From contig NZ_AEEA01000018.1 in the NCBI RefSeq assembly GCF_000297095.1, positions 1 to 61,752 on the forward strand: a stretch of DNA of 61,752 nucleotides, written 5' to 3'. Positions 17,614-26,255 of this stretch are shown piece after piece (the stretch's first letter is position 1; every line of letters begins with the position of its first letter). A model generated the notes under the pieces. That model had not been told where the DNA came from. It made no database searches and saw nothing but the letters and a program-made list of their open reading frames with translations. A program made the translations under genes and the position numbers. Source of the DNA: Treponema primitia ZAS-1. Its GTDB lineage: Bacteria > Spirochaetota > Spirochaetia > Treponematales > Breznakiellaceae.

Positions 17614-20600
17614 GACCCCTCATATTAAGCATGGAAAATTTCGGACCCTTTGTGGGAAGGACGCGTATTGATTTTACCGTTCTGGATGAAATATTTTTGA
17701 TCACCGGGCAGACCGGTTCCGGTAAGACCACCATCTTTGATGCGATCTGCTTTGCCCTCTATGGGACCGTCCCCGGCAGCCGGCAGGGGCACATCGATCG
17801 GCTGCGCAGCGATTATGCCGAAGAGACCCAGGAATGTTTGGTATCCCTGGAATTTTCCATTGGGGAAAAACGGTACCGGGTTGATCGGAGTCCGAAACAG
17901 GAAAAGCTCAAGAAGCGGGGGATCGGCGTTACCACGGTGGAGGAGACGGCAACCCTCTGGGAGATACTTCCCGGCGATGGGAGCATGAACCAAAGCGAGA
18001 GTTCCCGGAAGTCCGAGACGGATCAACGGATTCGGGATCTCATCGGCCTTTCGGCCCAGGAATTTTTCAAGATCGTTCTGCTTCCCCAAGGCGAATTTGC
18101 GGAGTTCCTCCGGCAGAATACCACCCAACGGCGGGAAGTGTTGAGTAAACTGTTCCCGGTGGATTTTGCGGTACGGGTACGACTCTTGGCCCAGGAAAAG
18201 GCTAAAGAAGCGGCAGTCCTGGCGCGGGGGGCGGAGCATGCCCTGGAGGAAATTGTTCGGAGGGTTTCCTTCGACACCTACCCGGAACTGCATAGGCAGG
18301 CGGAGGAGGCCGTGAAAAAAGCCAGGGGGGAATCCCAGAGATTAGAGCAGGAAAGTGTCCGGCTAGGCAGCTTACTTACCCTGGAAGAAAACCGGGTGGG
18401 CCTTGAACAGCGGCTTGAACAGGTCGGGAAGGAGCGGGCGGTCCTGGAAGCGGAGACGTTATTGATAGAAGAAAAGGAATCCCGACTTGCCCTGTCCCGG
18501 AAAGCCCAGCCTCTGGCGCATCACCTCGTCCTTGAAACGGAAAAGCGGGAGACCCTCTCTGCCGTTCTCTCGGAGTTGGAGAAGGTCCGCGGGGAATTGA
18601 CCCTGGCGGAACGGAAGCACCGGGATGCGGAAACGACGGCGACGGAGCTGCCTGCCCTGGAAAAGGAACTGGCCGGAAATAGGGAAAAACGTCCCGCCCT
18701 TTTGGAGATGGCTGGGGAGGAGAAATCCCTGGATCGTAACCGGGAAGAGATGGGGAAGATCGATGCCGCACTGAAGGAAGGCCATCGGAAAATTGCTGCT
18801 CTGAAAGGGGGCCTGGAGGAAAAGGACCGGGTCATTGCAGAACGGAAGGCCCTGGCGGATCAAGGGACGGCTATCAATGATAGTTTTGACCGGGAGCGGG
18901 AACTCAAGGACCGGTTGATGCGTCTGCGACAGACGGCCGTTGAGGCGGAAGAACTGGGGAAGGAAGCCGCTGCCGCCGCTGCCCGGAACAAGGGCCTGGA
19001 AGCCCGGAAGACGGAACTGGAGCAGCGGATTCCGGTACTGCGGGAAGAACTGGCGGAAAAGGAAGCTGCGAAAGAGACAGGGGAACGGGCGGATATGGCT
19101 GTCCACCTTGCTGCGGAACTGAAACCCGGCGCTCCCTGTCCGGTCTGTGGTTCCACAGGGCACCCCAATCCTGCCGCCGCCCGGGTTCCCGTCTTTGGTA
19201 TCCGCGAGCGGATAGAATCCCTGCGGGGTTCCCTCAAGGATGCGGAGCGGGATCTTACCGCCCGGTCCACGGAACTGGAATCCGGAAACCAGGAGCTTAC
19301 CCAAATTCAGCGGAAACTGGACAGGATGCGGGAGAGCATGAGCCCCTTGGCTGAAGGGTTTGACGCCGCCGCCGATTCTGTTCTACGGGAGATCTTCGTT
19401 GCAATCCATAGCTCCGATAAGCCTCTGCCCCTGGCTGCGGAACTGGGCCAGCTTGTGGAGGCAAAGTCCCGGGGTCTTACCACCCTGGCGGCCCGGCAAA
19501 AGGAAGCCCGGCTGGCGGGGGACAGCGCAGCTGCCCTATACCGGGAACGGGAGGGATTTTTAACCCAGCAGATGAACATTGAGAAGGAAGTCTCCGGGCT
19601 TGGGGAAAAATACCGGATTCTGGAAAAAACCACCGCCGAAATGGAAGAGAAACACCGGGGATTACTCCGGGAGTGGAACTTGTCCAGCGCCGCGGAAGCC
19701 TTGATCGTTCTGGATCGCACCAACGAGAATCTGGAGAAGCGCATCCGGGAAATCCGGGAGACCAGGGAAGCCGCAGGCCGGGAACTGGCTGCTGCTAAGG
19801 CCCGGGAAGAGGGGATCACGGCGAACCGGACCGAGGCGGAACGGCAGCGCCGGGAGGCAGCTGATGCATTGAAGGAAGCCCTGGCCGCTTCGGCTTTTCC
19901 GGACGCCGCAGCCCTGGAGGCAGCCATCCTGGACCGGGACACGGAAACCGTCATGGAGGCGTCGGTTGAACGGTGGAAAACGGAGCGGTCCCGCCTAAAG
20001 ACCCAGGGGGAAGAACTGGAGCGGAGCCTGGAGGAAAACCGCGCTGCCCGGGCGCCCCTGGGTACAGCTCCCGGTGAACCGGTGGAACTCCGTGCCGTCC
20101 TGGAAGCCCTGGTTGCAGACCGTGCCGCCGCCGAAGCCGGACGGGATAGGGCCGCTGCGGATCTCGCTTCCCTGGAACGGGACGAGACCCGGCTTCGGGA
20201 AGCCAAGGACCGGCATGAAGCGCTTAGTCAACGGGCCGCCCAGCTCCAGGCCCTTTCGGATGATCTGTCCGGAAAGAACCCCAAAAAGAAAGCCTTTGAC
20301 GCATGGCTTCTGGGTCTCTACCTTAAAGAGGTAGCCGCCCTTGCCACTAAACGGCTGGAGCGGATGAGTGAGTTTCGGTATTCCCTGATCCTGAACAGCG
20401 AAGGCGAATCCGGCCGGGGTCTGGCCGGACTGGATCTGGCGGTTTTCGATTCCCTCACCGGAAAGACCCGGCCCTGCGCAACCCTTTCCGGGGGCGAAAG
20501 TTTTATGGCATCCATCAGCCTGGCCCTGGGTCTGGCCGACTCCATACAGACCCGCTCCGGCGGCGTTCGGCTGGATGCGGTCTTCATCGACGAGGGCTTC

Positions 20601-20852
20601 GGCAGCCTGGATGACGCAAGTCTGGACAAAGCTCTGATCATCCTGGATGAACTTCGGGAACACCGTATGGTGGGTCTCATCTCCCACGTAGGCGAAATGC
20701 GTTCCCGCATTCCCAGCCGCATTGACGTTATCAAAACCGGATCGGGGTCAACCATCCGGTTGAGGGGATTTAAGAGGGGTGAACGCTCATTGGCGGTGGA
20801 TGATTCGCTGGAAGGTCCCCTTGACAAGCACTATTTTTTTCGAGTAGATTAA
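17610..20852 (+). CDS. sbcC: Exonuclease subunit SbcC (Rad50 family)
   Basis: 1080 aa. Walker A GQTGSGKTTIFDAICF lies near residue 35, and a very long Glu/Arg/Ala-rich coiled coil spans ~170-880. The zinc hook CPVC is at residues 510-513. The C-terminal ATPase half has signature LSGGESFMASISLALGL and Walker B AVFIDEGFGSLDD. The two hooks dimerise through zinc and the heads bind SbcD. Start and stop overlap with sbcD fits a fixed-ratio complex. Confidence 0.94.
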   Translation: MRPLILSMENFGPFVGRTRIDFTVLDEIFLITGQTGSGKTTIFDAICFALYGTVPGSRQGHIDRLRSDYAEETQECLVSLEFSIGEKRYRVDRSPKQEKLKKRGIGVTTVEETATLWEILPGDGSMNQSESSRKSETDQRIRDLIGLSAQEFFKIVLLPQGEFAEFLRQNTTQRREVLSKLFPVDFAVRVRLLAQEKAKEAAVLARGAEHALEEIVRRVSFDTYPELHRQAEEAVKKARGESQRLEQESVRLGSLLTLEENRVGLEQRLEQVGKERAVLEAETLLIEEKESRLALSRKAQPLAHHLVLETEKRETLSAVLSELEKVRGELTLAERKHRDAETTATELPALEKELAGNREKRPALLEMAGEEKSLDRNREEMGKIDAALKEGHRKIAALKGGLEEKDRVIAERKALADQGTAINDSFDRERELKDRLMRLRQTAVEAEELGKEAAAAAARNKGLEARKTELEQRIPVLREELAEKEAAKETGERADMAVHLAAELKPGAPCPVCGSTGHPNPAAARVPVFGIRERIESLRGSLKDAERDLTARSTELESGNQELTQIQRKLDRMRESMSPLAEGFDAAADSVLREIFVAIHSSDKPLPLAAELGQLVEAKSRGLTTLAARQKEARLAGDSAAALYREREGFLTQQMNIEKEVSGLGEKYRILEKTTAEMEEKHRGLLREWNLSSAAEALIVLDRTNENLEKRIREIRETREAAGRELAAAKAREEGITANRTEAERQRREAADALKEALAASAFPDAAALEAAILDRDTETVMEASVERWKTERSRLKTQGEELERSLEENRAARAPLGTAPGEPVELRAVLEALVADRAAAEAGRDRAAADLASLERDETRLREAKDRHEALSQRAAQLQALSDDLSGKNPKKKAFDAWLLGLYLKEVAALATKRLERMSEFRYSLILNSEGESGRGLAGLDLAVFDSLTGKTRPCATLSGGESFMASISLALGLADSIQTRSGGVRLDAVFIDEGFGSLDDASLDKALIILDELREHRMVGLISHVGEMRSRIPSRIDVIKTGSGSTIRLRGFKRGERSLAVDDSLEGPLDKHYFFRVD

Positions 20853-20864
20853 AAATTCCTAGAT

Positions 20865-20935
20865 GCGGACGTCATATAACGGTATTATCCAAGCTTCCCA
20901 AGCTTGTGACGCGGGTTCGACTCCCGTCGTCCGCT
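20865..20935 (+). tRNA. tRNA-Gly (anticodon CCC)
   Basis: The cloverleaf reads: acceptor GCGGACG pairs perfectly with CGTCCGC; anticodon stem CAAGC/GCTTG encloses loop TTCCCAA, giving anticodon CCC; T arm GCGGG-TTCGACT-CCCGT. The D stem is weak (ATAT/TTAT). CCA is not encoded. It reads the glycine codon GGG. It lies just downstream of sbcC, and glycyl-tRNA synthetase is 1.8 kb away. Confidence 0.93.
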
Positions 20936-20965
20936 TAGAATTCTAAAATAGCCGAATTAACCCTG

Positions 20966-22315
20966 TTAAGATTTAATCACTACCTTGTTCTGCCACCTGT
21001 TCCCTTTCCATCGGATTAAGTAAAAAGCCCCGCGAACTGCCCAGTCCGTTACCATGGCGTACCACACCCCCATGGAGCCGAAACCAAGGGTGTAAGATAG
21101 CAGATAGGAGGCGCTTACCCGGATAGTCCACATGGAAACGGTGGCGACGATCATGCTATACCGGACATCCCCGGCGGCGCGGAGGGCGTTGGGGAGGGTA
21201 AAGCTTAGGGGCCAGGTGATGGGGGTAAAGATGGTATGAACCAATAGATATTTTTTTGCCAGATCTTGGGCTTCTTCGGTCAGCCCAAACATGCCGGTTA
21301 GGGGGTCCATAAAGATGATACACAGAATGCATAAAATAAGATGGCCGGCGTAGGTTAATTTCATCAACTTAGCGGTAAGATACCGGGCGTCTTCGTAAGC
21401 CCCGGCGCCTACGCACTGGCCCACAATGGTGAGCATGGCCAGAGAAGCTGCCTGTCCCGGCATAACCATGAAGGTATTAAAGATATTGGCAATGGCATTG
21501 GCCGCTATGGCGCCGGTACCAAAAAAGGTAAAGATCCGGGAAACCATGATCTTGCCGATTTGAAACATGGAGTTTTCCAAGGCGCTGGGGATTCCCACAT
21601 TAAGAATACTGCGGATCATAGGGAACTCCAGCCTGACCTTGGACAAACCCGAGATGGATATGGATTCGGGCGCACGGGATCTAAGCAGCAGTAATAACAC
21701 AATGGCAGCGGCGGCCCGGCTGATAAGGGTTGCTATTGCAGCGCCGGCCACACCCATGTGGAACCCGTATATCAGAATAGCGTTGCCGGCAAAATTAACC
21801 AGATTTACCAGGATACTGATTTTCATGGGGATAGCACTGTTCCCGACACTACGGAATAGGGATGCTGCGGCGTTATAGACCGCCAGGAGGGGATAGCTTA
21901 AAAGGGTTATCCAGAAATAGGTTTCGGCGGCGCCCATGACATCCGCCTCGATCTTGCCGTAAATAATCCGTAACATGGGACGGTAAAACAAGAGGGACAA
22001 TACGGTGATAATCGCAGCTACGATAATACTGGTGTAAATAAGTTGTTTGGAAGCCAAGCTTGATTTTTTAGAATCCCTGCGGCCTATATACTGGCTGACC
22101 ACCACGGAACCCCCGGTGGACAGGGCCCCGAAGGCAATAATAAGCAGGATGGTAATCGAATCAACCAGGGAAACTCCGGAGACAGCATGCTGGCCAACAA
22201 CCGACACCATTATTGTGTCAAGTATACCAACAGTAACAGTGAGGATCTGTTCAATCATCAAAGGCCAGAGAAGATGAAATAGTGCATGGTTATTCCATGA
22301 ATTTCGCATCATCAT
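20966..22315 (-). CDS. MATE-family multidrug/cation efflux pump
   Basis: 449 aa, about 12 hydrophobic segments arranged as two similar halves (MatE domains). N-terminal pattern PLMIEQILTVTVGILDTIMV and the second-half pattern GIPSALENSMFQIGKIMVSR are typical of the family. It would use a Na+ or H+ gradient to export cationic compounds. Three ATG codons in a row at the start (22307-22315) leave the exact start open by two residues. The gene starts 3 bases after the acylphosphatase stop, so the two are co-transcribed. Confidence 0.88.
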   Translation of the reverse strand: MMMRNSWNNHALFHLLWPLMIEQILTVTVGILDTIMVSVVGQHAVSGVSLVDSITILLIIAFGALSTGGSVVVSQYIGRRDSKKSSLASKQLIYTSIIVAAIITVLSLLFYRPMLRIIYGKIEADVMGAAETYFWITLLSYPLLAVYNAAASLFRSVGNSAIPMKISILVNLVNFAGNAILIYGFHMGVAGAAIATLISRAAAAIVLLLLLRSRAPESISISGLSKVRLEFPMIRSILNVGIPSALENSMFQIGKIMVSRIFTFFGTGAIAANAIANIFNTFMVMPGQAASLAMLTIVGQCVGAGAYEDARYLTAKLMKLTYAGHLILCILCIIFMDPLTGMFGLTEEAQDLAKKYLLVHTIFTPITWPLSFTLPNALRAAGDVRYSMIVATVSMWTIRVSASYLLSYTLGFGSMGVWYAMVTDWAVRGAFYLIRWKGNRWQNKVVIKS

Positions 22316-22318
22316 TGG

Positions 22319-22606
22319 TTACTCAATTGAAAATACAACATACGCTCCTGTTGGAATTTTAGTTTCAGCTTCCACGGATTCCACCCGTGCCCTGGGCGGT
22401 CCCTGATGAAGCCACCGGAGAAACAGATCCAAATTTTCCTGCGAGCCTTCAGCCCAGACATCTACTTCCCCATCACGGGTGTTCCGTACCCAGCCGGTCA
22501 GACGGAGGCGGCTTGCTTCGTTATAAGCGGAATACCGGAACCCTACCCCCTGGACCCGGCCCCGGACCTGGGCAAAAAAAGCGGATGGAGGATTTTGATC
22601 CGACAT
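22319..22606 (-). CDS. acyP: Acylphosphatase
   Basis: 95 aa. The N-terminal block VRGRVQGVGFRY contains the phosphate-binding loop and catalytic Arg, and GWVRNTRDGEV provides the catalytic Asn. It hydrolyses acyl phosphates such as 1,3-bisphosphoglycerate or acetyl phosphate. The ATG at 22606 is preferred to an upstream TTG because GGAAA lies at a suitable distance. Confidence 0.9.
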   Translation of the reverse strand: MSDQNPPSAFFAQVRGRVQGVGFRYSAYNEASRLRLTGWVRNTRDGEVDVWAEGSQENLDLFLRWLHQGPPRARVESVEAETKIPTGAYVVFSIE

Positions 22607-22693
22607 TGGCTTTTCCAAGCATCAAGTTCCTATGGAGCGAGCAGGAGTAATTGTGTGCCTATAGTGTCATTGAAATTTCCCACGGGAAGCGGC

Positions 22694-24079
22694 TCACTTA
22701 ATCCGTTTGTATTCTTTAATCTCTTTCCTCAACCGCTCCGCCAGTTCCGTCCGGGGCACCCTGACCTGTTCCATGGAATCCCGGAAGCGCAGGGTTACGG
22801 TGCCGTTATCCTTGGATTCGTAGTCAATGGTAACGCAGAAGGGGGTTCCCGCCTCGTCCTGCCGGCGGTAACGCCGCCCTATAGCCCCGGCCTGATCGTA
22901 GTCGGTGGCGAAGTCTTCCCGCAGTTCAACCCGGATATCCTGAGCCAATTCCGCCAGACCGTCTTTTTTCATCAGCGGGAGGATAGCTACGGTAATGGGC
23001 GCCACCGTGGGGTGGAAGCGCAGCACCGTCCGCCAGTCGTCATCGTTACCCTTATCCGCCACCTTTTCTTCGTCATAGGCGTCGCAGAGGATCATCAGCA
23101 AAGTCCGGGTAAGGCCCGCCGAGGTTTCGATGATGAAGGGGATGTACCGCTCATTACCGTTTTCCTGATCGATGTACTGCAGGTCCTTGCCGGAAAATTC
23201 CGTGTGCCGGGTTAGGTCGTAGTTGGACCGGTTGTGGACACCCTCCAGTTCCTTCCAGCCCATGGGGAAGAGGTACTCGATATCGTAGGCGTCCTTGGCG
23301 TAGTGGGCCAGCTCATCCGGCCCGTGTTGGTGCCAGCGGAGATGGTCCATCTTAACTCCCAGCTTTTCGTAGTAGGCCCAGCGCTGTTTTTTCCATTCGT
23401 TGAAGGTCTCCACATCCGTGCCGGGTTTTACGAAGTACTGCATCTCCATCTGTTCGAATTCGCAGGTGCGGAAAATGAAGTTTTTGGTAACAATCTCGTT
23501 TCGGAAGGCCTTGCCAATCTGAGCAATCCCAAAGGGTATCTTCATCCGGTTGGACTGGATGATATTTTTGTAGTTAACGTAAATCCCCTGGGCGGTTTCG
23601 GGCCGCAGGTAGATAAGGTTGTTGTCCACCTCCCCGACCGCCGATTCCACCGGGCCGATGTGGGTCTTGAACATGAGGTTGAACTTCCGGGTGTCGGTCA
23701 GCTCCCCGCCGCAGTCGGGACACTTCTTTTCCGCCAGATTTTTCGGATCAATCTGGTCTGCCCGGAATCGGGTCTTACACTTTTTGCAGTCCACCAGGGG
23801 GTCGGTAAAGTTTTCCACATGCCCCGAAGCTTCCCAGGTCCGGGGATGCATCAGAATAGCCGCATCCAGGCCTACGATATTGTCGTGCAGCTGGGTCATT
23901 TCCTTCCACCAGTTCCGGGAAATACGGTTTTTCAGCTCTATCCCCAGGGGCCCGTAATCCCAGGCGCCGCTCTGGCCCCCGTAAATCTCCGATGACTGAA
24001 ACACAAACCCCCGTCTCTTGGCTAAAGACGTGATTTTTTCCATAGTGGCGGGACCCTTATACTCGATTTCCTCTGACAT
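22694..24079 (-). CDS. glyQS: Glycyl-tRNA synthetase (dimeric, eukaryote/archaea-like type)
   Basis: 461 aa from the ATG at 24079, which has GGAG upstream; an in-frame extension to 24121 lacks support. Class II motifs are evident: YGPLGIELKNRISRNWW, MHPRTWEASGHVENFTDP, RPETAQGIYVNYKNI and EISTSAGLTR-like EtSAGLTRTLL. A zinc-type insertion has CKKC and CPDCGGEL. The C-terminal anticodon-binding domain starts near VAPITVAILP. It charges tRNA-Gly in a single-chain homodimer, as in other spirochaetes, instead of the tetrameric GlyQ/GlyS form. Confidence 0.93.
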   Translation of the reverse strand: MSEEIEYKGPATMEKITSLAKRRGFVFQSSEIYGGQSGAWDYGPLGIELKNRISRNWWKEMTQLHDNIVGLDAAILMHPRTWEASGHVENFTDPLVDCKKCKTRFRADQIDPKNLAEKKCPDCGGELTDTRKFNLMFKTHIGPVESAVGEVDNNLIYLRPETAQGIYVNYKNIIQSNRMKIPFGIAQIGKAFRNEIVTKNFIFRTCEFEQMEMQYFVKPGTDVETFNEWKKQRWAYYEKLGVKMDHLRWHQHGPDELAHYAKDAYDIEYLFPMGWKELEGVHNRSNYDLTRHTEFSGKDLQYIDQENGNERYIPFIIETSAGLTRTLLMILCDAYDEEKVADKGNDDDWRTVLRFHPTVAPITVAILPLMKKDGLAELAQDIRVELREDFATDYDQAGAIGRRYRRQDEAGTPFCVTIDYESKDNGTVTLRFRDSMEQVRVPRTELAERLRKEIKEYKRIK

Positions 24080-24303
24080 GGATGGCTCCAAAAAATTTGA
24101 TGGTCCGGCGGCTGGCGTCAATGGTTAGGGGCTGCCCCGGACATGAGGTCATTATATAGAAGGGAAGGCGGATCGGTCAATTCATTACATATCCTCCAGC
24201 GTCAAGTATCGCCCTTCAACTTTGAGGAAAATAAAGATATTTTGGTGTTTTTTGAAAAGTGGAACCGCCGCAAAACCCTTAGGCCCCGCGGCGGCAGATT
24301 GTC

Positions 24304-24576
24304 CTACCAGCGATTGCTTTCCCGGCGGGGTTTGTCCATTGCTTCGTTTACTTTGATAGCCCGGCCATCAAGGTCCGTGCTGTTGGTTCCACTGATGGCT
24401 GCCTGAGCTTCCGCGTCGGTGCTCATTTCCACAAAGCCAAAGCCCTTGGAATTGCCCGTATCCCGATCGGTGATGATTTTAACCGATTCCACTGTACCGA
24501 AGGCGGAGAAGAGGCTCCTGAGATTATCTTCGTGGGTATTGTAGGAAAGATTGCCTACATATAATTTTTTAGCCAT
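24304..24576 (-). CDS. RRM-type RNA-binding protein
   Basis: 90 aa from the ATG at 24576, behind AAGGAAG; a longer frame to 24624 has no ribosome site. One RNA recognition motif: RNP2 KLYVGNLSY at the N-terminus and RNP1 KGFGFVEM in the middle, then a short basic tail (KPRRESNRW). Such small RRM proteins are cold- or stress-induced RNA chaperones in several bacteria. A GC-rich hairpin sits just before its ribosome site. Specific RNA targets are unknown. Confidence 0.9.
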   Translation of the reverse strand: MAKKLYVGNLSYNTHEDNLRSLFSAFGTVESVKIITDRDTGNSKGFGFVEMSTDAEAQAAISGTNSTDLDGRAIKVNEAMDKPRRESNRW

Positions 24577-24589
24577 TTGGCTTCCTTTG

Positions 24590-24605
24590 CCCGGCCCTTG
24601 CCGGG
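24590..24605 (-). promoter_or_regulatory. GC hairpin in the RRM gene 5' leader
   Basis: CCCGGC-CCTT-GCCGGG (plus-strand reading) forms a perfect 6-bp stem. In the minus-strand mRNA it ends 3 bases before the AAGGAAG ribosome site of the RRM gene (24580-24586). It could restrict ribosome access in a temperature- or protein-dependent way. Confidence 0.35.
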
Positions 24606-25049
24606 TCTTTTGTAGTCCGCTCATCCAGGATAAGCGTTAGCCTGTGCAAAACGGGTATCCGTAATGGACAGGATCAAGCTGGGAAGGGACATTCAGGATT
24701 TTCCTTTCATGATTGTTAAAGTAGATAATCCGGATATTTTATAATCGAACTGAAGACCAGTAACTAAAAATAGCAGACTTTCCAAAAGTACTTAGAAAAG
24801 ATAATAGTAATGTCTGGGAGTTTCCAACTCTTAAGAAAAGTATATGACGGAAAAGAAAGAAATGTCAAGGGGTAAACGAAAGATAATCCATAATTTCCAT
24901 AACTATCCCGGTTTTCCACATAAAAATCCTGCAATTTTGACAAAATGCCGCATTCTAGGGATATTTTGGGGAGTCTACATCCTTCCGTTCCGTGTTCTTG
25001 ACATTAGTTCAAAATTCCGATATCTTTAGGGACTAATTCAGAGTGTTTT
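24606..25049. other. Intergenic region between the RRM gene and the tRNA cluster
   Basis: About 440 bases without a convincing gene. A 61-codon open frame at 24844-25029 on the plus strand shows no family pattern. No clear promoter or terminator was seen, although the promoters of the RRM gene (minus strand) and tRNA cluster (plus strand) should both lie here. Confidence 0.5.
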
Positions 25050-25158
25050 GGAGTCGGTCCGAGTGGTTGAAGCAAAGAAGGCTCCTTACGGAGCCATCTA
25101 AAGGGTCTTGAAAACCATTGTGCCGCAAGGTACGGGGGGTTCGAATCCCTTTGGGTGG
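25050..25158 (+). pseudogene. Interrupted tRNA-Ser copy with a hairpin insertion
   Basis: This sequence copies the intact tRNA-Ser(TGA) at 25173: both share TCCGAGTGGTTGAAG, GGTCTTGAAAACC, TGTGCCGCAAGGTAC and the T arm GGGGGTTCGAATCCC. Between D loop and anticodon arm the first copy carries 26 extra bases, centred on a perfect hairpin GGCTCC-TTAC-GGAGCC (25080-25095). The two acceptor strands do not pair. The D-stem 3' strand is also lost. It is probably non-functional as a tRNA. Confidence 0.7.
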
Positions 25159-25172
25159 TTGTAATGTAATTT

Positions 25173-25257
25173 GGAGCGATGTCCGAGTGGTTGAAGGAGG
25201 CGGTCTTGAAAACCGTTGTGCCGCAAGGTACCGGGGGTTCGAATCCCCCTTGCTCCG
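25173..25257 (+). tRNA. tRNA-Ser (anticodon TGA)
   Basis: Acceptor GGAGCGA pairs with TTGCTCC (one wobble). Anticodon arm GCGGT-CTTGAAA-ACCGT gives TGA. The long variable arm and T arm GGGGG-TTCGAAT-CCCCC confirm a class II serine tRNA. CCA is not encoded. It reads UCA and related UCN codons. Confidence 0.95.
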
Positions 25258-25324
25258 ATAGGTTTTGTTTGAAAAAGGTGTTTTGGGGACTTGGTTCCCA
25301 TACTATAGTGATTGGTTAACTTTG

Positions 25325-25412
25325 GGAGCGGTGGGTGAGTGGCCGAAACCAACGGTTTGCTAAACCGTCGTACCCTAACCGGGTACCGGGGGTTCGAATC
25401 CCCCCTGCTCCG
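25325..25412 (+). tRNA. tRNA-Ser (anticodon GCT)
   Basis: Acceptor GGAGCGG pairs with CTGCTCC. Anticodon arm ACGGT-TTGCTAA-ACCGT gives GCT. The long variable arm TACCC-TAACC-GGGTA and T arm GGGGG-TTCGAAT-CCCCC are well formed. It reads AGU/AGC codons. CCA is not encoded. Confidence 0.95.
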
Positions 25413-25419
25413 TATCGAT

Positions 25420-25493
25420 GAGGTTGTAGCTCAGCTGGATAGAGCTTCAGATTGCGGATCTGAAGGTCGGAGGTTCGAATCCTCTCAGCCTCA
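25420..25493 (+). tRNA. tRNA-Arg (anticodon GCG)
   Basis: Acceptor GAGGTTG pairs with CAGCCTC (one wobble), D stem GCTC/GAGC, anticodon arm TCAGA-TTGCGGA-TCTGA gives GCG with G37, T arm GGAGG-TTCGAAT-CCTCT. It reads CGC/CGU. Most bacteria read these codons with an ACG (inosine) tRNA-Arg, so GCG is less usual. It is the last tRNA before the accessory stretch. Confidence 0.93.
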
Positions 25494-25566
25494 AATGTAA
25501 ATCGTTACTAGACAAAGAATTAAGTCTGCCCGGTGTCGGGTTCGCTAATTGTTGCGCCGGATTTCA

Positions 25567-25884
25567 TCAGGTTTCCCCCGCATCATACGCCTCTAGCGCG
25601 GGGGTAAGGCAAGACAACACACCAGACACACCGCATACGGTCAATGTCAGCAGAATTGTATTTTTGATTTCCTCCCTGGTAGCCCCGGCTTGCTTCGCCA
25701 TCGGCACATGGGCGCAAACTGCCTGAACATTCTCCTGCGATGCCTTAATGCCGATGTAGATAAGCTGCATGGTTTTCTGGTCAAGACCATTCGGCAGAGC
25801 CAACGATTGAATTAAACTGTTAAATGCTGCAGCCGCTTCCGGCGCTTCTTCCATAAATGTCTGATAATTGTTCTTCTTTTCCAT
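25567..25884 (-). CDS. Carboxymuconolactone-decarboxylase-family (AhpD-like) protein
   Basis: 105 aa from the ATG at 25884, behind GAGAGGT. The family pattern is visible: LDQKTMQLIYIGI, VCAHVPMAKQAGATREEI with the conserved Cys-x-His, and NTILLTLTVCGVSG. Only one Cys of the AhpD C-x-x-C redox pair is present, so classic peroxidase-partner activity is doubtful. It starts a set of small minus-strand genes downstream of the tRNAs. Confidence 0.75.
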   Translation of the reverse strand: MEKKNNYQTFMEEAPEAAAAFNSLIQSLALPNGLDQKTMQLIYIGIKASQENVQAVCAHVPMAKQAGATREEIKNTILLTLTVCGVSGVLSCLTPALEAYDAGET

Positions 25885-25936
25885 GTTGTTACCTCTCAAT
25901 CACTCCGTAGTATTTACTTACTATAAAACTATCCAT

Positions 25937-26254
25937 TTATTTCTTCTTCTTGAAATTTGATGGGGGAATATTCTTTTCCAATATATTTACAACCTTGCTA
26001 AAATATTCGCTGTCATCTGTATTTACAATATAATGCTCTTTTGCGCCGTCATACGGAAAACCCGTTTCCGCATCTTCCATTAAAGGTTTTATGCAATCAA
26101 GCATTTTTACAAATGCCGTATTATCACAAACCATTACAACAGGTTTATTGTTCAAGTATACTAAATATTCCCCAAACATTTTTTTATACATTATTGCTCC
26201 ACTGGCTTTTATTTGGTCAATAACGTATTCAACATAACTTAAATCACTTGCCAT
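25937..26254 (-). CDS. TfoX N-terminal-domain protein
   Basis: 105 aa from the ATG at 26254; the TTG at 26266 would overlap the preceding gene. The whole length matches the TfoX/Sxy N-terminal domain: MYKKMFGEYLVYLNNKPVVM, FVKMLDCIKPLMEDAE and FPYDGAKEHYIV. In gamma-proteobacteria the domain belongs to a competence regulator. Short stand-alone versions are common in Firmicutes and elsewhere and have no proven role. The Lys-rich end (FKKKK) is notable. Confidence 0.75.
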   Translation of the reverse strand: MASDLSYVEYVIDQIKASGAIMYKKMFGEYLVYLNNKPVVMVCDNTAFVKMLDCIKPLMEDAETGFPYDGAKEHYIVNTDDSEYFSKVVNILEKNIPPSNFKKKK

Positions 26255-26255
26255 G

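Noticed and set aside
17610..20852. Long opposite-strand open frames in sbcC
   Set aside because: They arise from the biased GC-rich codons of the coiled coil and show no family pattern or ribosome sites.
24844..25029. 61-codon plus-strand open frame
   Set aside because: No ribosome site or family pattern; composition looks intergenic.
25098..25352. 84-codon minus-strand open frame across the tRNA-Ser genes
   Set aside because: It is the antisense of tRNA sequence, a well-known false protein pattern (GIRTPGTLRH-type).
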